A DNA stretch of 5,192 nucleotides from the NCBI GenBank assembly GCA_903887655.1, contig CAISQQ010000501.1:1-5192 (forward strand). The letters are read 5' to 3'. The notes under the pieces are model-generated. The model was given only the letters and a program-made list of their open reading frames with translations. It had not been told where the DNA came from and did not search any database. The position numbers and the translations under genes were made by a program. This document shows, one piece after another, positions 1 through 5,192 of the stretch. The DNA comes from an uncultured Burkholderiales bacterium. Lineage in GTDB: Bacteria > Pseudomonadota > Gammaproteobacteria > Burkholderiales > Burkholderiaceae_C. The first letter of the stretch is position 1; every line of letters starts with the position of its first letter.

Positions 1-37
1 ACAACAAGATTAAATTCACCCGCCCAGACTCAACGGT

Positions 38-83
38 GAGCCCCAGGGGGGCTGACCAGTGCTGTTGGTGGGGCTCTTTTTTT
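38..83 (+). terminator. Rho-independent terminator of an upstream plus-strand unit
   Basis: The segment GAGCCCCA (38-45) pairs perfectly with TGGGGCTC (69-76) and is followed at once by seven T residues (77-83), the classic intrinsic terminator layout for plus-strand transcription. A small inner ACCA/TGGT stem (55-58 with 66-69) could extend it instead of the last A-T pair. There is no T-run on the other side, so it does not look bidirectional. The gene it serves must end at or before about position 39. Stop codons lie at 11-13 (TAA) and 37-39 (TGA) in two frames, but too little sequence remains to say which gene that is. It separates the histidine kinase from whatever lies upstream. Confidence 0.8.
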
Positions 84-278
84 GATGCGGCGCGGGGTTG
101 AGCGATGGCACCCCTCACGTTGCAGCCTTTGCCCAAGCCTTGACGTGTGGGCCTTAGGAGACCCCCCAACACCGTGTCGGTGCACCCGCCAGGGGCCCCT
201 CAGCGGCCAGGGCGCCACACCGCTCACACCCGACCCCAAAGAGAGCGCCTTCTTTAATTTTGAGATCCCTTTTTGACC
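84..278 (+). other. Leader/intergenic region before the histidine kinase
   Basis: This is about 195 bases between the terminator and the kinase start. It holds a perfect 10-bp palindrome AGGGGCCCCT (191-200), an isolated -35-like TTGACG (138-143) without a fitting -10, and an AT-rich patch around 252-264 that contains GAGA (262-265). The GAGA lies 7 bases before TTG 273 and 13 bases before ATG 279, so it is the only ribosome-binding-site candidate for the kinase. An open frame from ATG 85 to TGA 276 exists, but it has no ribosome-binding site and no recognisable protein. I infer that the kinase promoter lies here, but no convincing -35/-10 pair is visible. Confidence 0.4.
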
Positions 279-1613
279 ATGCTCTTGCTGCGTATATTTT
301 TTAGACGGTTGTATGTCCGCATTTGGGCGGCGGTGGTGCTCGCCATTGTGGTGCTGAGTTTTTTGTCCACCTGGGTGATGCGCGTGACCTCAGAGCCCCC
401 GCTGCGCGAGGTGGTGATCCGCTCGCCTGATGGGGTCATCTTGGGCAAAGGCCGGGTGCGACTGAACGTGAAAGACAAAAAAGCACCGGAGAACGCCCTG
501 GCCAACGAGCCCGACAGCCACAACGCCATCACCTTGAATGTCCAAGAAAAAGGCCACGCCCAAGAAACGCAGTTGTACGCGCAACGCAACGAGGCCCCCG
601 CCCCACCAGGACCCTTGACCTCACCCACCACGCCCTCACAAGGCCAGTTTGGCCCAGGGCCGGAATTTTTAGTGACCCTCAGCGACGGCCAACTCCTGCA
701 TGTGCATTTGCCGCATGCCATCAGAGCGCGTCATTTTTTGGCGCCCATGAGCTTCGTTTGGCTCTTGACCTGGGTGGCCATTGCCGTGGCCTTGGCCACC
801 TACCCCATCGTGCGGCGTTTGACGCGGCGCTTGGAGGCCTTGCAAGCGGGCGTGGAAGAGTGGGGCGAGGGCAACTTGTCGGCCCGAGTCACGCTCACGG
901 GCGAGGATGAGATTGGTTTTTTGGCGCAACGCTTTAACCACGCCGCCGCACAAATTGAAGCCTTGCTCTTGTCGCATAAAACCTTGTTGGCCAACGCTTC
1001 CCACGAATTGCGAACACCACTCACGCGCATTCGCATGAGCCTGGAGTTGATGCCCGAGTCATTGGACCCCAAACGGTTGGCTGAAATCAAACAAAACATC
1101 GCTGAATTGGACCAATTGATTGACGAAATTCTTCTCGCCTCCAGGCTCGACGCCAAAGCGGTGGATTTGGGGGCAACCGAAGAGATCGATTTGACCGGAT
1201 TGGCCAGCGAAGAGTGCTCGCGCGCCGGGGTCGAGTTGGATCTGGGCGCCCATCCCCAATCCATCGTCATCATGGGCGTGCCCAGGCTGCTGCGCCGCTT
1301 GCTCAGAAACTTGATTGACAACGCGCTTCGGCATGGGGGCGGTCTGAGCGGGGTCTTGGTGAGCCTGAACCCTGACGACCCTTTGGGGGTCAGCATCACC
1401 GTGGCCGATCGGGGTCCGGGTGTACCGAGCGAGCAGCGAGAGCGAATCTTTGAGCCGTTTTTTCGCTTGGCCGGTCAGCATGACAATGACAAAGGGGCGG
1501 GCTTGGGGCTGTCTTTGGTGCAGTCGATTGCCAAGCGCCATGGCGGCCACGTGCACCACGAAGCACGCGCGGGTGGCGGCAGTCTTTTTATCGTGACGTT
1601 GCCGCTGGGCTAA
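279..1613 (+). CDS. Membrane sensor histidine kinase (HAMP, HisKA, HATPase)
   Basis: This is a complete transmembrane sensor kinase of a two-component system. Using ATG 279 (444 residues), membrane helix 1 is at about 15-35, a periplasmic domain at about 36-156, helix 2 at about 157-176, and a HAMP linker at about 177-228 carrying DEIG. The dimerisation/phosphoacceptor helix has ASHELRTPL with phospho-accepting His242. The ATP-binding domain has an N-box (NLIDNALRHG, Asn344 and Asn348), G1 (DRGPGVP, 377-383), an F-box (FEPFFR, 391-396) and G2 (GAGLGLS, 406-412), so all catalytic boxes are intact. The H-box and overall plan recall the CpxA/RstB/BaeS type, but the stimulus cannot be read from sequence. 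The periplasmic part contains a Pro/Gly-rich stretch (106-128). TTG 273 is an alternative start with a better-spaced GAGA. No response regulator is adjacent in the window. The 3' end overlaps waaF, which lies on the opposite strand. Confidence 0.93.
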   Translation: MLLLRIFFRRLYVRIWAAVVLAIVVLSFLSTWVMRVTSEPPLREVVIRSPDGVILGKGRVRLNVKDKKAPENALANEPDSHNAITLNVQEKGHAQETQLYAQRNEAPAPPGPLTSPTTPSQGQFGPGPEFLVTLSDGQLLHVHLPHAIRARHFLAPMSFVWLLTWVAIAVALATYPIVRRLTRRLEALQAGVEEWGEGNLSARVTLTGEDEIGFLAQRFNHAAAQIEALLLSHKTLLANASHELRTPLTRIRMSLELMPESLDPKRLAEIKQNIAELDQLIDEILLASRLDAKAVDLGATEEIDLTGLASEECSRAGVELDLGAHPQSIVIMGVPRLLRRLLRNLIDNALRHGGGLSGVLVSLNPDDPLGVSITVADRGPGVPSEQRERIFEPFFRLAGQHDNDKGAGLGLSLVQSIAKRHGGHVHHEARAGGGSLFIVTLPLG

Positions 1614-2700
1614 GTCTTGCCTCGCGAGGTGGTGGCAGGTCCCATGCTTTCACCAAGGGGAGCACTCGCTCCACACCCAAATCATTCATACAGCGAAAAT
1701 GCCCCAAGGGACACGTTCTTTGAAAGCACGGTGAACAAGCCACATCGCCCGCGTAGTCCGCTTGGGTTTTGAGCCAGAGCACATGCGCGAGGGCCGACTG
1801 TGGGGGGGTGTGCAGGGGACTGGACGATCCAAAAAGCGCCACTTGTGCAACGCCCAGCGCCGCGGCCACATGCATCAAACCTGAGTCGTTGGAGACAAGG
1901 CCTCGCGCACCCGCGACCAAGGCCAAGGCTTGCTGCAGCGTGGTCTGTCCCGTGAGGTCCAGGATCTGTGGACGGCTTGAGGCGGCCCCAAGTCTTTGGG
2001 TCAGCGCCTCGACCCCGCTCGCAATCTCTTGGGAGACGACCTGGTCCTTGGCCGAGCCCAAGAGCACCACCGTCGTGTCAAGGCCCGCGCACAACTGCGC
2101 AAAATAAGCGCTGGGCCAACGCTTGGCCGCGCCGTACTCGGCGCCCGGCGCCACCACCACATAGGACTGGGGGGTGAGCCGCCAGCTTGACAAGGCGCTT
2201 TGAATCCAATTGGGCGGCACGACCAACTGCGGTGAGCGCTCCAGCGAGCGCCCCGCCGGGTGCTCCAGTGCAAAACGGTCTGCCTCCACCAAGGCGGCAT
2301 AAAACGCCACCATGCTGGGACGCTCGCGCTTGGAGGGGTTGGCCAAGCTGTGGGTGAGCAGCCAGCGCCGCATCTCCCCCACATATCCCAAGCGTGTCGG
2401 AATCTCGGCCCACAAGGCCAAGAGGGCACTCTTGAAGGTGTTGGGGCAGACATAGGCGCGCTCAAACTGCCCGCGCAGGGCGCGTGCCCAAGACCAGCGC
2501 TGGTACAACTCGAGCGCACCGCGCTTGAAGGGCAGAACCAACACGGCTTCACACTCGGGCATCGCTTCATAGATGGGCGCCACCCAGGGCATGGCGGCCA
2601 CCGTCAGGCGCTCGCCGCGCTGCTGGCACTGCGCCAACAAGGGTTGGGTCATGACGGCGTCACCGATCCATTGGGGCGCGATGAGTAAGCTGCGGGTCAT
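1588..2700 (-). CDS. waaF: Lipopolysaccharide heptosyltransferase II
   Basis: WaaF (RfaF) transfers the second L-glycero-D-manno-heptose from ADP-heptose to heptose I of the LPS inner core, at the cytoplasmic face of the inner membrane. It is a glycosyltransferase family 9 (GT-B) enzyme. The 370-residue product shows the N-terminal IAPQWIGDAVMTQPLL (7-22, Asp14 in the conserved acidic position), PNTFKSALLA (86-95), the donor-site PGAEYGAAKRWP (185-196), NDSGLMHVAAALG (271-283) and the WaaF-type CFQRTCPLGHFRC (325-337). It is slightly longer than the roughly 340-350 residues usual for the family. The last 16 or so residues (LPPPREARLS onward) run into the antisense of the kinase 3' end and are probably unconserved. 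ATG 2700 is firm because an in-frame TGA lies nine bases upstream, but no good ribosome-binding site is visible. It follows the zinc-finger gene after 77 bases and is probably cotranscribed. Confidence 0.95.
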   Translation of the reverse strand: MTRSLLIAPQWIGDAVMTQPLLAQCQQRGERLTVAAMPWVAPIYEAMPECEAVLVLPFKRGALELYQRWSWARALRGQFERAYVCPNTFKSALLALWAEIPTRLGYVGEMRRWLLTHSLANPSKRERPSMVAFYAALVEADRFALEHPAGRSLERSPQLVVPPNWIQSALSSWRLTPQSYVVVAPGAEYGAAKRWPSAYFAQLCAGLDTTVVLLGSAKDQVVSQEIASGVEALTQRLGAASSRPQILDLTGQTTLQQALALVAGARGLVSNDSGLMHVAAALGVAQVALFGSSSPLHTPPQSALAHVLWLKTQADYAGDVACSPCFQRTCPLGHFRCMNDLGVERVLPLVKAWDLPPPREARLSPAATSR

Positions 2701-2718
2701 GGCGAAGTTTCAGGGCCT

Positions 2719-2734
2719 GGCGGCAAGGGCCGCC
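2719..2734 (-). other. GC hairpin upstream of waaF
   Basis: GGCGGC (2719-2724) and GCCGCC (2729-2734) form a perfect 6-bp GC stem with a 4-base loop in the 77-base gap between the zinc-finger gene and waaF. It lies about 18 bases before the waaF ATG on the transcript. No T-run follows, so it is not a typical intrinsic terminator. It could affect waaF translation or mRNA stability, or be chance in GC-rich DNA. Confidence 0.4.
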
Positions 2735-2777
2735 GAGTGGACGCGCTCGCTTGGGTGAGTGACGTCTTGGCGCGAAG

Positions 2778-2990
2778 TCAAGCGCGGGGGTGCTGGTCGG
2801 CGGGAGACGCGCTCAGCACATAGCGCGTGCCGCAATAGGCGCAGGTCGCTTGGCCTGTGGTCGAGACGTCCAAGAACACCTTGGGGTGGTGATTCCAAAT
2901 CGGCATCTGGGCCAGGGGGCTGGGACAAAACACCCCCCCGTGGGAATTCAAATCCTTGTCCAGCACCGTGATCGCGGGGGAGGTTGTCAT
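2778..2990 (-). CDS. Small CHCC zinc-finger domain protein
   Basis: This 70-residue protein matches the zf-CHCC family (relatives of the zinc-binding NDUFS6-type fold). It has Cys22 in GGVFCPSP, His34/His35 in WNHHPKVFLDV, and the pair Cys50/Cys53 in CAYCGTRY, which together supply a C-H-C-C metal site. The function in bacteria is not established; I do not assign a reaction. The small size and absence of signal or membrane segments suggest a cytosolic protein. I chose ATG 2990 because it gives the usual family length of about 65-70 residues. An upstream in-frame TTG at 3059 would add 23 unconserved residues and overlap the ilvE stop. It lies 50 bases after ilvE and 77 before waaF on the same strand, so it is probably transcribed with them. 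From memory, ilvE - zinc finger - waaF is a common order in Burkholderiales. Confidence 0.85.
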   Translation of the reverse strand: MTTSPAITVLDKDLNSHGGVFCPSPLAQMPIWNHHPKVFLDVSTTGQATCAYCGTRYVLSASPADQHPRA

Positions 2991-3040
2991 GAGGGTGTCC
3001 AAGAGGGATGGGGTGGGATGATGACTTGGCGCGCGCGGCA

Positions 3041-3979
3041 TCACACCAAGGTGAGCCAATGGGCGTATTTTGGATTTCTACCGTTGACGATGTCAAAAAA
3101 GGCCGTCTGCACTTTCTCGGTGATGGGGCCACGCGAGCCCGAACCAATCTCAATGCGATCGAGCTCACGAATGGGGGTGACCTCGGCGGCTGTTCCGGTG
3201 AAGAAGGCTTCGTCGCAAATGTAGACCTCATCGCGGGTGATGCGTTTTTGCACCACGGTCAGGCCCAAATCCTCGGCGATGTGCAAGACGGTGTTGCGGG
3301 TGATGCCATTCAAAGCGCCGGCCGACAAATCGGGGGTGTAGATCACGCCGTCTTTGATCACAAAGAGGTTCTCCCCCGCCCCTTCGGAGACAAAGCCACT
3401 CGGGTCCAGGAGCAAGGCTTCGTCGTAGCCATCGTCCACGGCCTCCATGTTGGCCAAGATCGAATTGGTGTAGTTGCTCACCGCTTTGGCCTGCGTCATG
3501 GTGATGTTGACATGGTGGCGCGTGTAGCTCGAGGTCTTGACGCGAATGCCCTTGGCCAAACCCTCTTCTCCGAGGTAGGCGCCCCAAGACCAGGCCGCCA
3601 CCATGGCGTGGATGGTGTTGCCTTTGGGGGAGACGCCCAACTTTTGCGAGCCAATCCACACCAAGGGTCGGATATAGCCGCTTTGCAATGCATTCTCACG
3701 CACCACGCTCAAGTGCGCTTGGTTGATCTCGTCGTGGCTGAAGGGAATGTTCATGCGCAAAATCTTGGCGCTGTTAAAGAGCCGCTTGGTGTGTTCTTGC
3801 AAACGAAACACCGCCGTACCCTTGGAGGTCGGGTAGGCCCTCACCCCTTCAAACGCACCACAACCGTAATGCAAGGTGTGGGTGAGCACATGGATTTTGG
3901 CGTCGCGCCAATCCACCAAGTGGCCATCCATCCAAATTTTGCCGTCGCGGTCGTCCATGGAAGGGGGTTGTGTGCTCAT
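3041..3979 (-). CDS. ilvE: Branched-chain amino acid aminotransferase
   Basis: IlvE is a cytosolic PLP-dependent class IV transaminase that makes leucine, isoleucine and valine from their 2-oxo acids with glutamate as amino donor. The 312-residue product is close to the 309 of E. coli IlvE. Visible motifs are WMDGHLVDW (16-24), HYGCGAFEGVRAY (37-49), MTQAKAVSNYTNSILA (161-176) with the PLP Schiff-base lysine Lys165, SEGAGENLFVIKDG (198-211) with conserved Glu203, LNGITRNTV (223-231) and EAFFTGTAAEVTPI (257-270). D-amino-acid transaminase and aminodeoxychorismate lyase share the fold, but the EGVRAY and GTAAEVTPI motifs and the length favour IlvE. ATG 3979 has GAGGAA (3990-3995) ten bases upstream. 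It is probably the first gene of a unit with the zinc-finger gene and waaF. Confidence 0.96.
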   Translation of the reverse strand: MSTQPPSMDDRDGKIWMDGHLVDWRDAKIHVLTHTLHYGCGAFEGVRAYPTSKGTAVFRLQEHTKRLFNSAKILRMNIPFSHDEINQAHLSVVRENALQSGYIRPLVWIGSQKLGVSPKGNTIHAMVAAWSWGAYLGEEGLAKGIRVKTSSYTRHHVNITMTQAKAVSNYTNSILANMEAVDDGYDEALLLDPSGFVSEGAGENLFVIKDGVIYTPDLSAGALNGITRNTVLHIAEDLGLTVVQKRITRDEVYICDEAFFTGTAAEVTPIRELDRIEIGSGSRGPITEKVQTAFFDIVNGRNPKYAHWLTLV

Positions 3980-3989
3980 GCTGGTTCAA

Positions 3990-3995
3990 TTCCTC
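3990..3995 (-). promoter_or_regulatory. Ribosome-binding site of ilvE
   Basis: GAGGAA on the minus strand lies ten bases before ATG 3979. It is the clearest Shine-Dalgarno match in the window and fixes the ilvE start. Confidence 0.6.
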
Positions 3996-4013
3996 GTCAG
4001 TTGCGGTGCGCAA

Positions 4014-4019
4014 AATATA
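4014..4019 (-). promoter_or_regulatory. Candidate -10 box close to ilvE
   Basis: TATATT on the minus strand matches the sigma-70 -10 consensus at five of six positions. It sits in an AT patch that stands out from its GC-rich surroundings and would give a short leader of roughly 28 bases before ilvE. No good -35 box is present at 16-18 bases (TTGAAA occurs but about 23 bases away), so it might need an activator or be false. Confidence 0.3.
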
Positions 4020-4146
4020 AAAGCGTCCGATGTGGCGAGCCCTTTCAAGCCCGAAGTGGTGGTCACTCGGATGGAGGCCACCGTGCCAACATGGAAACAA
4101 GTCAAGAATTCATGCTCCCAACACAGGCGCATGAACGTGCTGTTCA

Positions 4147-4174
4147 ATTCTAACCATGAAAAGACGGCGCTCAA
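4147..4174 (-). promoter_or_regulatory. Candidate distal promoter for the ilvE unit
   Basis: On the minus strand TTGAGC (4169-4174, four of six matches to the -35 consensus) is followed after 16 bases by TAGAAT (4147-4152, five of six matches to the -10 consensus). It would give a leader of about 160 bases before ilvE. One copy of the direct repeat overlaps its -35 box. This is consensus matching by eye only. Confidence 0.35.
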
Positions 4175-4195
4175 CGCTCCCCAAGGGCGCTCAAC
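4166..4195. repeat. 10-bp direct repeat with 20-bp period upstream of ilvE
   Basis: GGCGCTCAAC occurs at 4166-4175 and again at 4186-4195 (GTTGAGCGCC on the minus strand). The copies are perfect and start 20 bases apart, close to two helical turns, so both would face the same side of the DNA. The copy nearer ilvE covers the -35 box of the candidate distal promoter. This fits a regulator-binding site, but two copies could also arise by chance or local duplication. Confidence 0.45.
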
Positions 4196-4280
4196 ATCCC
4201 TCACCACCCCAGTGCTTGCAAAAGGAGGGGGAAAGCATTCTCACCTCGAGCGTCGACCTCCCAACGTTCGGGTGACGGCC

Positions 4281-4862
4281 TCAGTTTGGGGTGAGCGGCG
4301 GCTCTGGGGGCGCGCTCGCCTCTTGCGCCGGCCGCGTCAAGGCCCACGCCTTGAGGCGTCCGCCTTCGAACTCACAGCGCACGAAACTGTCTTGCGCGTC
4401 GCGCCAGACGAACACCTCTTGGACAGCGGCTGTCGATACAGCCCTCAAGGGCTGCACGCTCGCCTGGGCGGGGGTGAGGAGTCCCTCGCCCAAGCTGGCT
4501 TGCGCAGAACTGGAGGCGCTTGTTGGGGGGGAGGTGGGGTGGGGTGTTCGGTCAGGGCCTGACGCCGGTGGGGACGACGGCGCCTGCACCGCCCCTAAGC
4601 TTTTCGTGAGGGCAATGACCTTGATCAAGGGCATGTTGGGTCTGAGTTTGACATGCAGCATGACGGCGCTGTCGACATGCCCGATGGGGCGGCGCGAGGC
4701 TTGTTTAAAAATGTGCATGAGCCGGGTGTAGTGCAGCAGCAGCCACATCACCATGGCCGAGACCACCATGGCCAAGCCCATCCAGCTCCAACTCCAGTAA
4801 GCCCAGACCAGCAAAGCCAAAGAGGCCAGCGGCACCATGATCGTTTGAAAAAGCGTTGACAA
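4281..4862 (-). CDS. Uncharacterised two-helix membrane protein
   Basis: I do not recognise the family of this 193-residue protein. Two hydrophobic helices (about 5-22 and 28-45), joined by a Trp-rich turn (WSWSWM), form an N-terminal membrane hairpin. A basic, conserved-looking stretch follows (46-90, containing ASRRPIGHVDSAVML and VKLRPNMPLIKVIALTKSL). A Pro/Ser/Ala-rich, probably disordered linker spans about 94-125, and a short C-terminal segment (150-178, VFVWRDAQDSFVRCEFEGGRL) may form a small beta unit. The start is TTG 4862, supported by AAAAGAG (4870-4876) seven bases upstream; an internal ATG at residue 9 lacks a ribosome-binding site and would clip the first helix. It lies 159 bases downstream of radA on the same strand, with no clear terminator between. 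The composition of linker and tail could be tolerated drift, so the ordered N-terminal half is the part most likely conserved. Confidence 0.75.
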   Translation of the reverse strand: MSTLFQTIMVPLASLALLVWAYWSWSWMGLAMVVSAMVMWLLLHYTRLMHIFKQASRRPIGHVDSAVMLHVKLRPNMPLIKVIALTKSLGAVQAPSSPPASGPDRTPHPTSPPTSASSSAQASLGEGLLTPAQASVQPLRAVSTAAVQEVFVWRDAQDSFVRCEFEGGRLKAWALTRPAQEASAPPEPPLTPN

Positions 4863-4869
4863 AGGAATT

Positions 4870-4876
4870 CTCTTTT
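4870..4876 (-). promoter_or_regulatory. Ribosome-binding site deciding a TTG start
   Basis: AAAAGAG on the minus strand stands seven bases before TTG 4862. It supports the rare TTG start over the internal ATG at residue 9 of the membrane protein. Confidence 0.45.
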
Positions 4877-4957
4877 CTGATGCACTCGCTCAGGGGCCGA
4901 AAGCGGCTGGGTGCGAAGATGCCGAATTCTAACGGGCGAATGCCTCCACGTTGTCGC

Positions 4958-4978
4958 GGCGCCTGGCGGCTGGCGGCT
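4958..4978. repeat. Three tandem GC-rich heptamers
   Basis: GGCGCCT, GGCGGCT and GGCGGCT follow each other without gaps; the first copy differs at one base. They lie in the non-coding gap between radA and the membrane-protein gene. The likely origin is strand slippage; no function is evident. Confidence 0.45.
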
Positions 4979-5021
4979 CGTTAGCCACGCTCAAGCGGCC
5001 CAGCACCCGTGGGTCCTCTCA

Positions 5022-5192
5022 TCAAGACCCAGGGGAATTGCGCACCCAAGACATCGCCTCGTCCACCCGGTCCACCGCCATGATCTCGATGCCATCGATC
5101 TTGCCCTTGGGTGCATTGGCCTTGGGGATCAAGGCGTGGGTGAAGCCCAGTTTGGCCGCTTCTCGCAGTCGCTCTTGCCCGCGCGGTGCAGG
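5022..5192 (-). CDS. radA: DNA repair protein RadA, C-terminal fragment
   Basis: Only the last 56 codons and the TGA stop are in the window; the gene continues past the right edge. RadA (Sms) is a RecA-like, Lon-protease-related ATPase that promotes branch migration in recombinational repair. The visible part is its Lon-like C-terminal domain: PAPRGQERLREAAKLGF (1-17 of the fragment), then ALIPKANAPKGKIDGIEI (20-37) and a closing VDRVDEAMSWV helix (40-50). This matches the E. coli C-terminus, which has the order GQER, EAAKHGF, AANVPK and a final helix. The zinc finger, Walker and KNRFG motifs lie outside. No clear terminator follows, so transcription may continue into the membrane-protein gene. 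Confidence 0.9.
   Translation of the reverse strand, partial: PAPRGQERLREAAKLGFTHALIPKANAPKGKIDGIEIMAVDRVDEAMSWVRNSPGS

Larger units (their letters stand above)
3980..4280. other. Intergenic region upstream of ilvE
   Basis: These 301 bases separate the membrane-protein gene from ilvE, both on the minus strand. They contain two weak minus-strand promoter candidates, a 10-bp direct repeat and the ilvE ribosome-binding site, listed separately. A weak stem TGCTT/AAGCA (4213-4217 with 4233-4237) has no T-run and is not called as a terminator. A strong-looking AAAGGAGG on the plus strand (4220-4227) has no ATG, GTG or TTG in reach. I see no convincing gene, small RNA, or leader peptide rich in Leu, Ile or Val codons. 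Confidence 0.6.

Noticed and set aside
82..276. Open frame of about 64 codons in front of the histidine kinase, ending three bases before its ATG
   Set aside because: Its start directly follows the terminator T-run with no ribosome-binding site, and the product shows no recognisable motif or protein-like hydrophobic pattern.
800..1559. Minus-strand open frames opposite the histidine kinase
   Set aside because: The plus strand carries intact H, N, G1, F and G2 boxes here; the antisense products have no motifs.
1620..1629. Perfect palindrome CCTCGCGAGG at the convergent junction
   Set aside because: It has no loop and no T-run, and lies in waaF coding sequence, so it is not a plausible terminator.
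2001..2570. Arg/Ser/Trp-rich minus-strand open frame inside waaF
   Set aside because: It is an out-of-frame shadow of waaF with the biased composition typical of such shadows.
4100..4105. TTGACT, a strong -35-like box on the minus strand upstream of ilvE
   Set aside because: No acceptable -10 box lies 16-18 bases downstream (GGTGGC at 17).
3008..4153. Long plus-strand open frame of 381 codons opposite ilvE
   Set aside because: It lies antisense to the well-supported ilvE and spans the intergenic region. Its length reflects scarce stops in GC-rich antisense frames, and it has no domain signature.
4220..4227. Near-perfect Shine-Dalgarno AAAGGAGG on the plus strand
   Set aside because: No ATG, GTG or TTG follows at 5-12 bases, and the ATT frame stops after a dozen codons. 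It is also simply a purine run.
3876..4562. Plus-strand open frame spanning the ilvE intergenic region and the antisense of the membrane-protein gene
   Set aside because: It has no ribosome-binding site and no motifs, and it overlaps the antisense of two better-supported genes.
5011..5030. GGGTC/GACCC inverted repeat over the radA stop codon
   Set aside because: It has only five base pairs with a ten-base loop and no T-run, so it is too weak to call a radA terminator.

Overview
The window is a chromosomal segment of a GC-rich Gram-negative bacterium. The best guess is Betaproteobacteria, order Burkholderiales, probably Comamonadaceae. This rests on an LPS heptosyltransferase II gene, the gene order ilvE - small CHCC zinc-finger gene - waaF that I recall as typical of that group, and codon use rich in TTG, GGC and CCC. 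No phage, transposon, CRISPR, tRNA or rRNA signal was found.

Layout. Positions 1-37 are probably the end of an unseen upstream transcription unit, closed by a strong rho-independent terminator on the plus strand (38-83). After a leader of about 195 bases comes a plus-strand sensor histidine kinase (279-1613). It converges on, and overlaps by 26 bases, the 3' end of a minus-strand cluster. In transcription order that cluster is ilvE (3979-3041, branched-chain aminotransferase), a 70-residue zinc-finger protein (2990-2778) and waaF (2700-1588). A 301-base intergenic stretch (3980-4280) in front of ilvE holds weak promoter candidates and a 10-bp direct repeat. Upstream of it, still on the minus strand, are an unrecognised two-helix membrane protein with a Pro/Ser/Ala-rich linker (4862-4281, TTG start) and the last 56 codons of radA (5192-5022).

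How the genes relate. ilvE catalyses the last step of Leu/Ile/Val synthesis, waaF adds the second heptose to the LPS inner core, and RadA is a DNA recombination and repair ATPase. They form no shared pathway, so the minus-strand cluster looks like a housekeeping cluster. The histidine kinase is probably an envelope or stress sensor; its response regulator is not in the window and may lie just left of position 1.

Overall this is an ordinary core-genome region. I found no convincing new system. The most interesting points are competing hairpins at the terminator, the overlapping convergent gene ends, the 20-bp-period direct repeat upstream of ilvE, and the uncharacterised membrane protein next to radA.
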